Assembly: GCA_011170375.1 (NCBI GenBank)
Contig: DUEV01000004.1
Coordinates: 222,974-286,973 of the forward strand
Length of the DNA stretch: 64,000 nucleotides
Source: Dehalococcoidia bacterium
GTDB taxonomy: Bacteria > Chloroflexota > Dehalococcoidia > Dehalococcoidales > Fen-1064
Direction of reading: 5' to 3'
Shown piece by piece: positions 1-6,899 of the stretch; the first letter of the stretch is position 1, and each line of letters opens with the position of its first letter. The notes beneath the pieces are model-generated. The model saw nothing but the letters and a program-made list of their open reading frames with translations. It was not told the DNA's origin and did not search any database. The translations under genes were made by a program, and so were the position numbers.

Positions 1-411
1 CATCCGGCTCTGGTGTTTATAGAAGGGTATCTCGCTTTCATGCGTAATCTTCTGACCGTCGTCGTCCTCATACAGCAGACGGTCAACCACCTTTTTTTCA
101 ATTAATGTTGTGGAAACAATCTCAGGAATATCATCCGGCCTTACTCTCAGGTAGCATATTTCTTCAGGAAAGATGACTACCAGAGTACCCTTCTCACAGA
201 AACCATGGCAGCCCGTCCGGCGAATATCCACCTTGTCCTGAAGCCCGTTGCTCTTGATATTCTCAACAAAGGCTTCGGCAACTTTTTCACTGCCATAAGC
301 ATGACACCCTGTACCCGAACAAATGGTGACACATGGTTTATTGGGGTCTCTCTTGGTTAGTATTTCCTCTCTGAGCTTTTCCAGCTCAGCGGCTGAGTTT
401 AATCTGCCCAT
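1..411 (-). CDS. NuoF/HydB-like NADH-binding subunit, N-terminal part (runs off the window)
   Basis: The reading frame starts at an ATG at 411 behind a GGAGAG ribosome site and stays open to the window edge, giving 137 codons. What is visible is the thioredoxin-like [2Fe-2S] domain that precedes the FMN/NADH part in HydB/HndC/NuoF-type proteins. It has a first cysteine pair in ICSGTGCHAYG and a second in RRTGCHGFCEKG. In the family this subunit carries electrons between NAD(P)H and the iron-sulfur chain of a soluble hydrogenase or formate dehydrogenase. It follows the NuoE-like gene by about 70 bases and belongs to the unit driven from the sigma-54 promoter near 2100. The catalytic subunit is not in the window, so hydrogenase versus another NAD-linked enzyme stays open. 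Confidence 0.85.
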   Translation of the reverse strand, partial: MGRLNSAAELEKLREEILTKRDPNKPCVTICSGTGCHAYGSEKVAEAFVENIKSNGLQDKVDIRRTGCHGFCEKGTLVVIFPEEICYLRVRPDDIPEIVSTTLIEKKVVDRLLYEDDDGQKITHESEIPFYKHQSRM

Positions 412-480
412 AACTCTCTCCTATCTTTCAATCTCACTGAAAAGACACTCCTGACAGCTTCTGCTTCCCTGTCTTTATAC

Positions 481-939
481 CTATTCGCAAGCATCAGCAA
501 TCACGTCAAGCTCTTTCCTGGAAGGACTGCTATGATACTCGCCATCGACTACCATCACCGGCCCCAGGGCACAGCAACCAAGACAGTTCACCGTCTCCAG
601 ACTGAAGCGCATATCTTCCGAAGTCTCACCCGGTTCAATCTCCAGCTTCTCCGTTACTTTATCCAGAAGGCGAGGGGCACCACGTACCTGACAGGCGGTC
701 CCCAAACAGACCGACACCGAGTGCCGTCCCCTTGGCATAAGACTGAAGGCTTTGTAGAAAGTAGCTACGTGATAGATCTGGCTCAAGGGGATTCCGAGTC
801 TCTGGCTGGCCCGCATAAGAGCATCTCTGGGTAGCCAGCGGTTCTCATGCTGGATATCGAGAAGCACCTGAATCAGGGAGGACTTGTCACCCTTGTACTT
901 GTCTATGATTTCATCGGTTTGAGCAACATCCTGGACCAT
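481..939 (-). CDS. NuoE/HydC-like [2Fe-2S] thioredoxin-fold subunit
   Basis: Small electron-transfer subunit of the NuoE family, partner of NuoF-like proteins in soluble NAD-linked hydrogenases and complex I. Four cluster cysteines are in the family pattern C-x4-C ... C-x3-C (CLGTAC and NCLGCC, residues 81, 86, 122 and 126 counted from the upstream ATG at 948). An N-terminal helical part with a HVATFYKAF motif is typical. The AAGGAGGT ribosome site sits directly against the ATG at 948, so the ATG at 939, nine bases further on, is the better start and gives 152 residues. It lies 15 bases after the response regulator, and the NuoF-like gene follows, so the three are probably co-transcribed. Confidence 0.88.
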   Translation of the reverse strand: MVQDVAQTDEIIDKYKGDKSSLIQVLLDIQHENRWLPRDALMRASQRLGIPLSQIYHVATFYKAFSLMPRGRHSVSVCLGTACQVRGAPRLLDKVTEKLEIEPGETSEDMRFSLETVNCLGCCALGPVMVVDGEYHSSPSRKELDVIADACE

Positions 940-954
940 CTTATTCATACCTCC

Positions 955-2037
955 TTAGTTTTCGTCCCAGTAAGACCACCACCAACTGAGCTCTTTTTTA
1001 CTTGAAGCCTCCTGGCGAGCGGCCAGTTCCACAGCCCTTTTCGCTAACTTCTGCTGGAGGGCATCGTCCATCATTTGTCCGAATTCACAGGTCTCACACT
1101 GATAGATACGAGAGCAGAGACGGTAGGACACGTCATTTTTAATAGCATAACGACACAATCTCTGACCGCCGGGCAACGCCAGAAGCTTCTCCATAGCTGC
1201 ATCAAGCTCAGAGGAGTCACCGCTGGCCAACTTTTCCTGCATCTCTTGGTCAAACTCACAGGTCATACAGTCGTAGTTATTAGTGCAGATGCGATAAGAC
1301 ACCATCCCCATACTCATCCAGACGCATTGTTTGGGTTTCTCTTCTCCCGGAGCCAATGCTTCAGTTTCGGGTTCAGCCAGTGTCCGTTTTATCTTCTGAA
1401 TCCAGATCCTGTTTTCAAGATTCGCCGGAGCAACCTCCAGGATTGCCTGAAATACCCTTAATGCCTCCATGTACCTGCCAGCTTCGAAGAGAGTCCTGCC
1501 CTGTCTGAGCCGACTTGGAACCTCCTCAGGTGTAACAGTGATGACTTCTTCAACCTTAACTTCCTCGACCTCAACCTCTTCAACCTTAGCCTCTTCTACC
1601 TTAACTGGCTCATCTATAATTTCCTTGGTACCAGCCTGCGGTTTTATCTCAACCTGTACCGGCCCGAGAGTCTCCCTGATTAGCTTCTCCATTTCATTAA
1701 GGTCAAAGGGCTTGGGCAGATAATCGACGGCCCCTATTTTCATCGCCGCTACGGCTGTCTCCACCGAAGGATAGGCCGTAATGATGATTCCTTTAAGCTG
1801 TGGCCTTCTCTCTCTGGCTTCCCGCAGTACCTCAAGCCCATCCTTCCCCGGCAACCTCAGGTCAAGGATAACAACACCGAAGTCACGTTCCTCGATAGTC
1901 TTCAGTGCTTTACTCCCCTCCTCGGCAGTTTCTACTTGATAGCCGCCATCCTGAAGCCAGTCCTTCAAAGACTCTCTCATAATCGCTTCATCTTCTACTA
2001 TTAATACCGGTTTCATCATCTGGCCCCCTTCACTCAT
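955..2037 (-). CDS. Response regulator with two C-x12-C-x5-C-x2-C motifs
   Basis: 360 residues starting at an ATG behind AAGGAG. Residues 8-125 are a receiver domain (acidic pair E15/D16, phospho-acceptor D59, K109). Residues 143-165 are a Val/Glu/Lys repeat linker. About 172-220 looks like a single TPR-type helix pair. Then two segments each carry four cysteines with identical spacing: C238, C251, C257, C260 and C295, C308, C314, C317. There is no DNA-binding helix-turn-helix, so output is probably by protein contact. The cysteine pattern resembles the CWM...YxxC..xYDCxxCxFD segment I recall from redox-related proteins of sulfate reducers; metal or cluster binding is inferred. It is the first gene after the sigma-54 promoter and precedes the NuoE/NuoF-like genes, suggesting feedback or adaptor control of that complex. 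Confidence 0.8.
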   Translation of the reverse strand: MSEGGQMMKPVLIVEDEAIMRESLKDWLQDGGYQVETAEEGSKALKTIEERDFGVVILDLRLPGKDGLEVLREARERRPQLKGIIITAYPSVETAVAAMKIGAVDYLPKPFDLNEMEKLIRETLGPVQVEIKPQAGTKEIIDEPVKVEEAKVEEVEVEEVKVEEVITVTPEEVPSRLRQGRTLFEAGRYMEALRVFQAILEVAPANLENRIWIQKIKRTLAEPETEALAPGEEKPKQCVWMSMGMVSYRICTNNYDCMTCEFDQEMQEKLASGDSSELDAAMEKLLALPGGQRLCRYAIKNDVSYRLCSRIYQCETCEFGQMMDDALQQKLAKRAVELAARQEASSKKELSWWWSYWDEN

Positions 2038-2093
2038 TTCTAACTCCTTAAAATAACGAACTCGTCTATTTCATGACCCTCACACTATTAGAG

Positions 2094-2109
2094 AGCAATT
2101 TTCTCGCCA
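2094..2109 (-). promoter_or_regulatory. Sigma-54 (-24/-12) promoter
   Basis: Reading the minus strand from 2109 gives TGGCGAGAAAATTGCT. This has the GG and GC dinucleotides exactly ten bases apart, as in the consensus TGGCACG-N4-TTGCW, with the TTGC box perfect. Transcription would start near 2083, leaving about 45 bases before the response-regulator ATG at 2037. The site directly follows the terminator of the operon that encodes a sigma-54 factor and an NtrC-type activator, which strongly supports it. Confidence 0.75.
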
Positions 2110-2145
2110 AAAAAATAAGGCTGTTCTGAAATTCAGAACAGCCTT
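2109..2145 (-). terminator. Rho-independent terminator after the NtrC-type gene
   Basis: A perfect 14-base inverted repeat (2117-2130 with 2132-2145, arm AAGGCTGTTCTGAA) is followed on the minus strand by A and then seven Ts. It lies 50 bases beyond the stop of the NtrC-type gene and separates the regulator operon from the sigma-54-driven unit. The T run touches the -24 box of the next promoter. Confidence 0.85.
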
Positions 2146-2196
2146 CTCTATGATTCGAGCAGCAACTATCTATGTAAAAGAATGTAAAAGAATCAT

Positions 2197-3558
2197 TCAG
2201 CGAGTGCCTAATTTCTTTACATCCAGTCCATACGCCTTGATTTTGTTATAGAGAGTCATTCTCGCAATCCCCAGGACTGCAGCGGCTTCACTGTAGTTAC
2301 CGTTGGTTTCATTGAGTACGTGCATGATATGGTTCTTCTCGACCTCGCCAAGACTTTTTCCTGCCAGTGTTACCCGAACTAGCTGTGCGTTTTCCTGAGC
2401 TAAGTCTTCCACCTCGATACAGTTGTTTCTGGATAAAATAACTGCTCGCTCAACAGCATTCTCCAGCTCTCTAACATTACCAGGCCACTCATATTTCAAA
2501 AGAAAATCGGTAGCTTCGGGGGAAAGCCCGATAATTTCCTTCTGGTTCTCTTCAGCAAACTTCTCTAAGAAATGCTGGGCTAAGAGAGGTATGTCCTCCG
2601 CTCTCTCTCGCAACGGAGGCAGGTCGATAGAAACCACGTTCAGGCGATAATAAAGGTCTTCACGGAATGTTCCATCAGCTACAGCCCTTTTGATATCTTT
2701 GTTCGTCGCTGAAACAACCCTGACGTCGGTCTTAACCAGTTCATTGCCACCAACCCTTGTGAATTCCTTCTCTTCCAATACTCTTAACAGATGGCCCTGA
2801 ATATTAGCACTCATATCGCCAATCTCATCCAGAAAGAGGGTACCTTTATTGGCAACCTCGAACTTACCCTTCTTTTGCGCATAAGCCCCGGTGAAAGAAC
2901 CCTTCTCATGGCCAAATAGTTCACTCTCCAACAGAGTCTCAGGCAAGGCAACGCAATTAACAGCCACAAATGGCCTACTCCGACGATGACTCTGGGAATG
3001 AATAGAGCGGGCTACAAGTTCCTTCCCAGTGCCACTCTCACCTGTTATTAATACAGTAGCATTGCTCTTGGCTACAACCTTAATTATCTCCACTACCTGT
3101 TGCATCCTGGAGCTCTTAGCGGTGATATTTTCAAATTCGTAGCGCTCCTTTAGCTTCTTATGTAAGAAAATGTTCTCCTCGATTAGCCCTTGATGCTCAA
3201 CCAGTTTCTCGAGTAGTATCGCCAACCTCTCCGGGCAGAAAGGCTTCTCGATATAATCATAGGCACCCTCTCTCATAGCAGCAATGGCGGTGGGGATGCT
3301 CCCGAAAGCAGTAATAATTATCACGCTAACAACCGGGTTCATCTCCTTGGCTTTCTTCATAAACTCTATCCCGTCCATCCCCGGCATTACGAGGTCAGTA
3401 ATGATAATCCCTATCTGTTCCTCTTCCAGTATCTCCAGGGCCTGAGAGCCACTCTCTGCAGTGAACACCTGATAACCGCTATCGCTTAGCCAGTCACAGA
3501 GCGACTCGCGAACAATAGCTTCGTCATCAACAACGAGGATTCTAGCGTTTCTACTCAT
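2197..3558 (-). CDS. NtrC-family sigma-54 activator
   Basis: 453 residues. The receiver domain spans about 5-120 with D11/D12 and phospho-acceptor D55. The AAA+ domain spans about 145-375 with Walker A GESGTGKE at 173-180, the sigma-54 contact loop GSFTGA at 220-225 and Walker B LFLDEIG at 241-247. A Fis-type helix-turn-helix lies at the C end (NYSEAAAVLGIARMTLYNKI). It activates sigma-54 promoters after phosphorylation. Its start overlaps the end of the sensor kinase gene by eight bases, so the kinase is the likely partner. The sigma-54 promoter at 2094-2109 is the obvious nearby target; no upstream activator site was recognised. Confidence 0.95.
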   Translation of the reverse strand: MSRNARILVVDDEAIVRESLCDWLSDSGYQVFTAESGSQALEILEEEQIGIIITDLVMPGMDGIEFMKKAKEMNPVVSVIIITAFGSIPTAIAAMREGAYDYIEKPFCPERLAILLEKLVEHQGLIEENIFLHKKLKERYEFENITAKSSRMQQVVEIIKVVAKSNATVLITGESGTGKELVARSIHSQSHRRSRPFVAVNCVALPETLLESELFGHEKGSFTGAYAQKKGKFEVANKGTLFLDEIGDMSANIQGHLLRVLEEKEFTRVGGNELVKTDVRVVSATNKDIKRAVADGTFREDLYYRLNVVSIDLPPLRERAEDIPLLAQHFLEKFAEENQKEIIGLSPEATDFLLKYEWPGNVRELENAVERAVILSRNNCIEVEDLAQENAQLVRVTLAGKSLGEVEKNHIMHVLNETNGNYSEAAAVLGIARMTLYNKIKAYGLDVKKLGTR

Positions 3559-5491
3559 GGTAAGCCTCCAAGTAGACAGTAAAGGTGGTTCCCTCTCCCT
3601 CCTTACTGTCTACCTCAATCCTTCCCTGGTGTCTTTGGATAATTCCATAGGCCACAGCCAGTCCTAAACCCACGCCTTTACCCTTCTCTTTCGTGGTAAA
3701 GAAGGGAGTAAAGAGCTTGTGCAGGTTTTCCTGAGAGATACCATGCCCTGTATCCTGAACCTCTATCTTAATTTGATCACCATTAACCACTGAGGTACGG
3801 AGGACCAGTTCACCCCCCTCTGACATTGCCTGAATAGCGTTCATGATAAGGTTGGTAAAGACCTGATGAAGCTGGTCAAAATCGGCCATTACCTTGGGTA
3901 AGTTAGGGCTATATTCTTTTCTCACCTCAACATTCTGTAGGCCGGCCTGATGACCGATGATATTGAAAGCTCGTTCTATAACCTGGTTTACGTCTACCAG
4001 CCTGAGGGTTGGTGTCGACTGGCGAGCAAAATCCAAGAGATTTCGAATTAGCCTGGAACTGCGGGTAAGCTCTGAGTCCATCTTTGTCAGGTAGTCCAGC
4101 GATTTTTCTTTACTGATGGTGCCATCAGATATGTTTTTCTCTAGCAGCTTGGTATAGACAAGGACACCAGCGAGGGGATTGTTAACCTCGTGAGCAATAG
4201 AGGCAGCCATCTGGCCCAGAGAGGTGAGCTTCTCGGCCTGGATAAGGTCTTCCTGAGTAGCCTCCAGTTTCCTGAGTAGGTAGGGCCAGCACATATTCAT
4301 CTCTGCCAGTCCCTGACCGATAGCAACTGCTAGCTCTCTACAGGAGGTGTAACCACAAGCGCCACAGTCCATCCGGTAACTAGGACTAACCTTGCCAATT
4401 TGCTCCAAGAGACCTCTAATTTCCTCCTCACTGGGAGTCGGGAGGTAGATGGTGCGCTCAGTAAATTTACGGCTGAGGTCAATTGTGGCGTAACGCTCAA
4501 TGTCCTTCTCAGTCTGAACCGGGTCTACATTGCTCCGAGCGTATCTAGCAATAAGTTCCTTTCGACTGAAGCCGCTTAACTCATTATCAATAAAAGGCCC
4601 GTCAATACACCCGTGGCAAAAGTACAGGTTGGCAAATCTGGCGGTGATGTCACCTTGAGCAAACTCCCCAAGAATCTTGACGACGTATTCCCTACCGTGA
4701 ACACTCATAACATCATTTATCATTATGTCATCAGTTAACCCCATCACCTTAAGCAGACCGCCTGATATGGCAAACAACCGACCAAGCTTGGATTTAGGAC
4801 CAGCAAACTCTTCCTCCTGCTCACTGCTCGGCACAATCTCCTTATCAGCAAACATTTCCTTTAATTCCGTAAAGGTCAATGCAGCATCAACCTCGCCATC
4901 AATATCTTTATCAGCGATTTCTGCTTTCTTGGCTATGCACGGACCAATATAGACCACCTTGGCCTGTGCATTGTGATACTGCTTGAGTATTCTACCCATG
5001 GCAATCGTAGGCGAAACAATGGGTGCCAGATTGCCGAGTAGTGAAGGATAATACTTCTCAATGTAAGTTACTACCGCCGGACAGTTAGACGAAATGATAG
5101 GTCTATCTTTAACTTCGCCTAGCAGACGGATATACTCCCTGCTTATGAGCTCGGCACCGAAGGCCACCTCCATCACATTACTGAATCCCAGTTTTTTCAG
5201 AGAGGCTACAAGTTGGCCCGGCTTGCAGCTGAGCAGGGCAGCTGGGAAGGAGGAGGAAACCAAAGCTATTACATCAGGGTGGTTAGCCAATAGCTGCCAA
5301 ACCAATTCGACATCACTCTCAGCCTGCTTTGCCCCGGTAACACAGACACGTATGCAGTTGCCGCAGTCAATACACCGTTCCTTTATTACCTCAGCCAACC
5401 CTTCTCTTATCTTGATTGCCTTAGTCGGACAGTTGCGTACACAGGCATAGCATCCCTGGCACTTCTCCCGGTCAGTATAAACAACACTCAT
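3551..5491 (-). CDS. Histidine kinase fused to [FeFe]-hydrogenase-like sensor domain
   Basis: 646 residues, soluble. Two [4Fe-4S] ferredoxin motifs come first (C11, C14, C17, C21 and C40, C43, C46, C50). A hydrogenase large-subunit-like domain spans about 65-320 and keeps altered H-cluster motifs: SSNCPA with C137, GPCIAKK with C185 and FCHGCIDGP with C292/C295. A four-cysteine FeS domain follows (C376, C379, C384, C401; MDCGACGYTSC). The kinase part has H434 in SIAHEVNNPL, N551, DTGHGI at 580-585 and GKGVGLGLA at 604-612. The third H-cluster motif is far from the catalytic MACPGGC form, so a sensor rather than a turnover role is inferred. It overlaps the rpoN-like gene upstream (4 bases) and the ntrC-like gene downstream (8 bases). 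Confidence 0.9.
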   Translation of the reverse strand: MSVVYTDREKCQGCYACVRNCPTKAIKIREGLAEVIKERCIDCGNCIRVCVTGAKQAESDVELVWQLLANHPDVIALVSSSFPAALLSCKPGQLVASLKKLGFSNVMEVAFGAELISREYIRLLGEVKDRPIISSNCPAVVTYIEKYYPSLLGNLAPIVSPTIAMGRILKQYHNAQAKVVYIGPCIAKKAEIADKDIDGEVDAALTFTELKEMFADKEIVPSSEQEEEFAGPKSKLGRLFAISGGLLKVMGLTDDIMINDVMSVHGREYVVKILGEFAQGDITARFANLYFCHGCIDGPFIDNELSGFSRKELIARYARSNVDPVQTEKDIERYATIDLSRKFTERTIYLPTPSEEEIRGLLEQIGKVSPSYRMDCGACGYTSCRELAVAIGQGLAEMNMCWPYLLRKLEATQEDLIQAEKLTSLGQMAASIAHEVNNPLAGVLVYTKLLEKNISDGTISKEKSLDYLTKMDSELTRSSRLIRNLLDFARQSTPTLRLVDVNQVIERAFNIIGHQAGLQNVEVRKEYSPNLPKVMADFDQLHQVFTNLIMNAIQAMSEGGELVLRTSVVNGDQIKIEVQDTGHGISQENLHKLFTPFFTTKEKGKGVGLGLAVAYGIIQRHQGRIEVDSKEGEGTTFTVYLEAYHE

Positions 5492-6606
5492 TCGCCCCCC
5501 TCACTTTCATGCAGGACATGCTTTTTCTTACTCCGCGAGACAGGAAATCCCAGCTCTTTCCTCAGGTCAGCCACTGAGCGACGAGAGATAGCCACACCAA
5601 ATTTGTCCCGCAACCTGGTCTTGATCGCGTCATCCGAGGAAAGCTCTTCTTCGGTCTCAAGAAGTTGTTTGATTAATTCCTTCCTAAACTGCTTAGGCCT
5701 AGGGAAAAAGTACTTCAGGGGAACCTCTGTCCCCCACGGTGTCTCCAGGCTTTTCCGGTTGATAGCACGACTAACGGAGCTGGGGGCAAGCCCGATTTTT
5801 TCAGCCAGTTCTTTCTGACTGAAGGGTAGTAGAGTTTTCGGATCACCACACTCCAGGTATAGCCCTTGTTTATCAATAATATTTTGCAGTATTTGACCTA
5901 CAGTGTCCTTGCAGCTATTAATTGATTCCAGCCTCTTGAACAATTGCTTGGCTTCACTGACCTCAGCCTCAGTGAAGACCCCTTTTGTCCTCAACTCTTC
6001 AAAGCTTCCGTAATCAATCAGATATCTTCCCCGGGCAAAGGGGGCGGATAAGTAACCAATAACAAAGCGGTCACCCTGCCTCTCCACAGAGGCAATCTTG
6101 GAATAGCGAATTACCTCCAAGCTTAAAGCGGAGGGGTGATAAAACTCGCTTAAAATAGAGAAGTCATCGATAAGGTCATTTATCTCCCGGACTTCTGAAA
6201 TACTTAGACCGCACTCCTCAGCAATCTCTTCCGGGGTTATCCCTGACTCTGCAAACAAGAAGTAACGCTTGAATTTCTCCAGTCCCAACCTCTCCACCAG
6301 ACGAACGATTCTTGCCCTGCTCTGTAATAGGGTCTCCACATCAAGAGAACCTTCATCGGCTGTCGTATCTTCTCTAAGCTGGAAATAATGAGATGAAATA
6401 TCGGTCCTGGGAACTCTCTGGTAACGGATTAGTTTCTCTTTCTGACAAAGCCTTATGAAAAAAGGAGTCTTTTCTAGCTCGACAACAAGCTGAAGAAAGG
6501 TCTCCTCAGGCATCTCCAGCAGTTTGGCCTGCTCTATGCGGAAGACCTGTCTTAGTTCCTGCGTTATTTGCTGGGACTGTCTTTGCTCCGTTCTCAAGCT
6601 AGGCAT
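5488..6606 (-). CDS. rpoN: RNA polymerase sigma-54 factor (short, divergent)
   Basis: 372 residues, shorter than the usual 400-480. Region I is recognisable at about 8-50 (Gln/Leu-rich, ending in ELEKTPFF). The core-binding part is reduced. A helix-turn-helix at 265-290 (QKELAEKIGLAPSSVSRAIN) is followed by the family's TPWG...LKYFF segment. The RpoN box is SRRSVADLRK at 341-350 against the usual ARRTVAKYRE. It is the first gene of the operon with the sensor kinase and NtrC-type activator, so this appears to be a dedicated sigma factor. A strong sigma-70-type promoter lies only a few bases upstream, so the message may be nearly leaderless. Confidence 0.85.
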   Translation of the reverse strand: MPSLRTEQRQSQQITQELRQVFRIEQAKLLEMPEETFLQLVVELEKTPFFIRLCQKEKLIRYQRVPRTDISSHYFQLREDTTADEGSLDVETLLQSRARIVRLVERLGLEKFKRYFLFAESGITPEEIAEECGLSISEVREINDLIDDFSILSEFYHPSALSLEVIRYSKIASVERQGDRFVIGYLSAPFARGRYLIDYGSFEELRTKGVFTEAEVSEAKQLFKRLESINSCKDTVGQILQNIIDKQGLYLECGDPKTLLPFSQKELAEKIGLAPSSVSRAINRKSLETPWGTEVPLKYFFPRPKQFRKELIKQLLETEEELSSDDAIKTRLRDKFGVAISRRSVADLRKELGFPVSRSKKKHVLHESEGGE

Positions 6607-6615
6607 TGTAAAAAT

Positions 6616-6644
6616 ATTTTACTATCTCCGAGATGTATTGTCAA
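6616..6644 (-). promoter_or_regulatory. Sigma-70-type promoter of the rpoN operon with palindrome in spacer
   Basis: On the minus strand there is TTGACA (6644-6639), a 17-base spacer and TAAAAT (6621-6616). The expected start is near 6609, only about three bases before the ATG at 6606. The spacer holds the 11-base palindrome ATCTCCGAGAT (6624-6634), a possible repressor site. Confidence 0.7.
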
Positions 6645-6899
6645 TATTTTTATCATCGAAATTTCATCTGTATCTGGTTATTCCTTCATTTCGAGTAAAA
6701 CTAAGCAATCTTGGCAGGTGCAAAAAAATGGCACAGCTCTTTGTTAAACATCCCACTAAGCATTGTCGGCAATCGTCCCAGTTCCCTAATGCGAACGGAC
6801 AAAGCAGAGGTGCTCAGGAAACGGTTGCTAACCAGACAGTCCTGTGGTAGGCTTAAATTCTCAATAGAGAGAGTGAATCCTTGCTAGAGAGGTAGGGGG

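Noticed and set aside
6729..6745. TGGCAC at 6729 as a sigma-54 promoter for the mutase operon
   Set aside because: The -12 box reads TTTG/TGTT with no GC at the required ten-base distance.
6607..6899. Cobalamin riboswitch in front of the B12 mutase operon
   Set aside because: No B12-box-like sequence was seen in the 293-base region.
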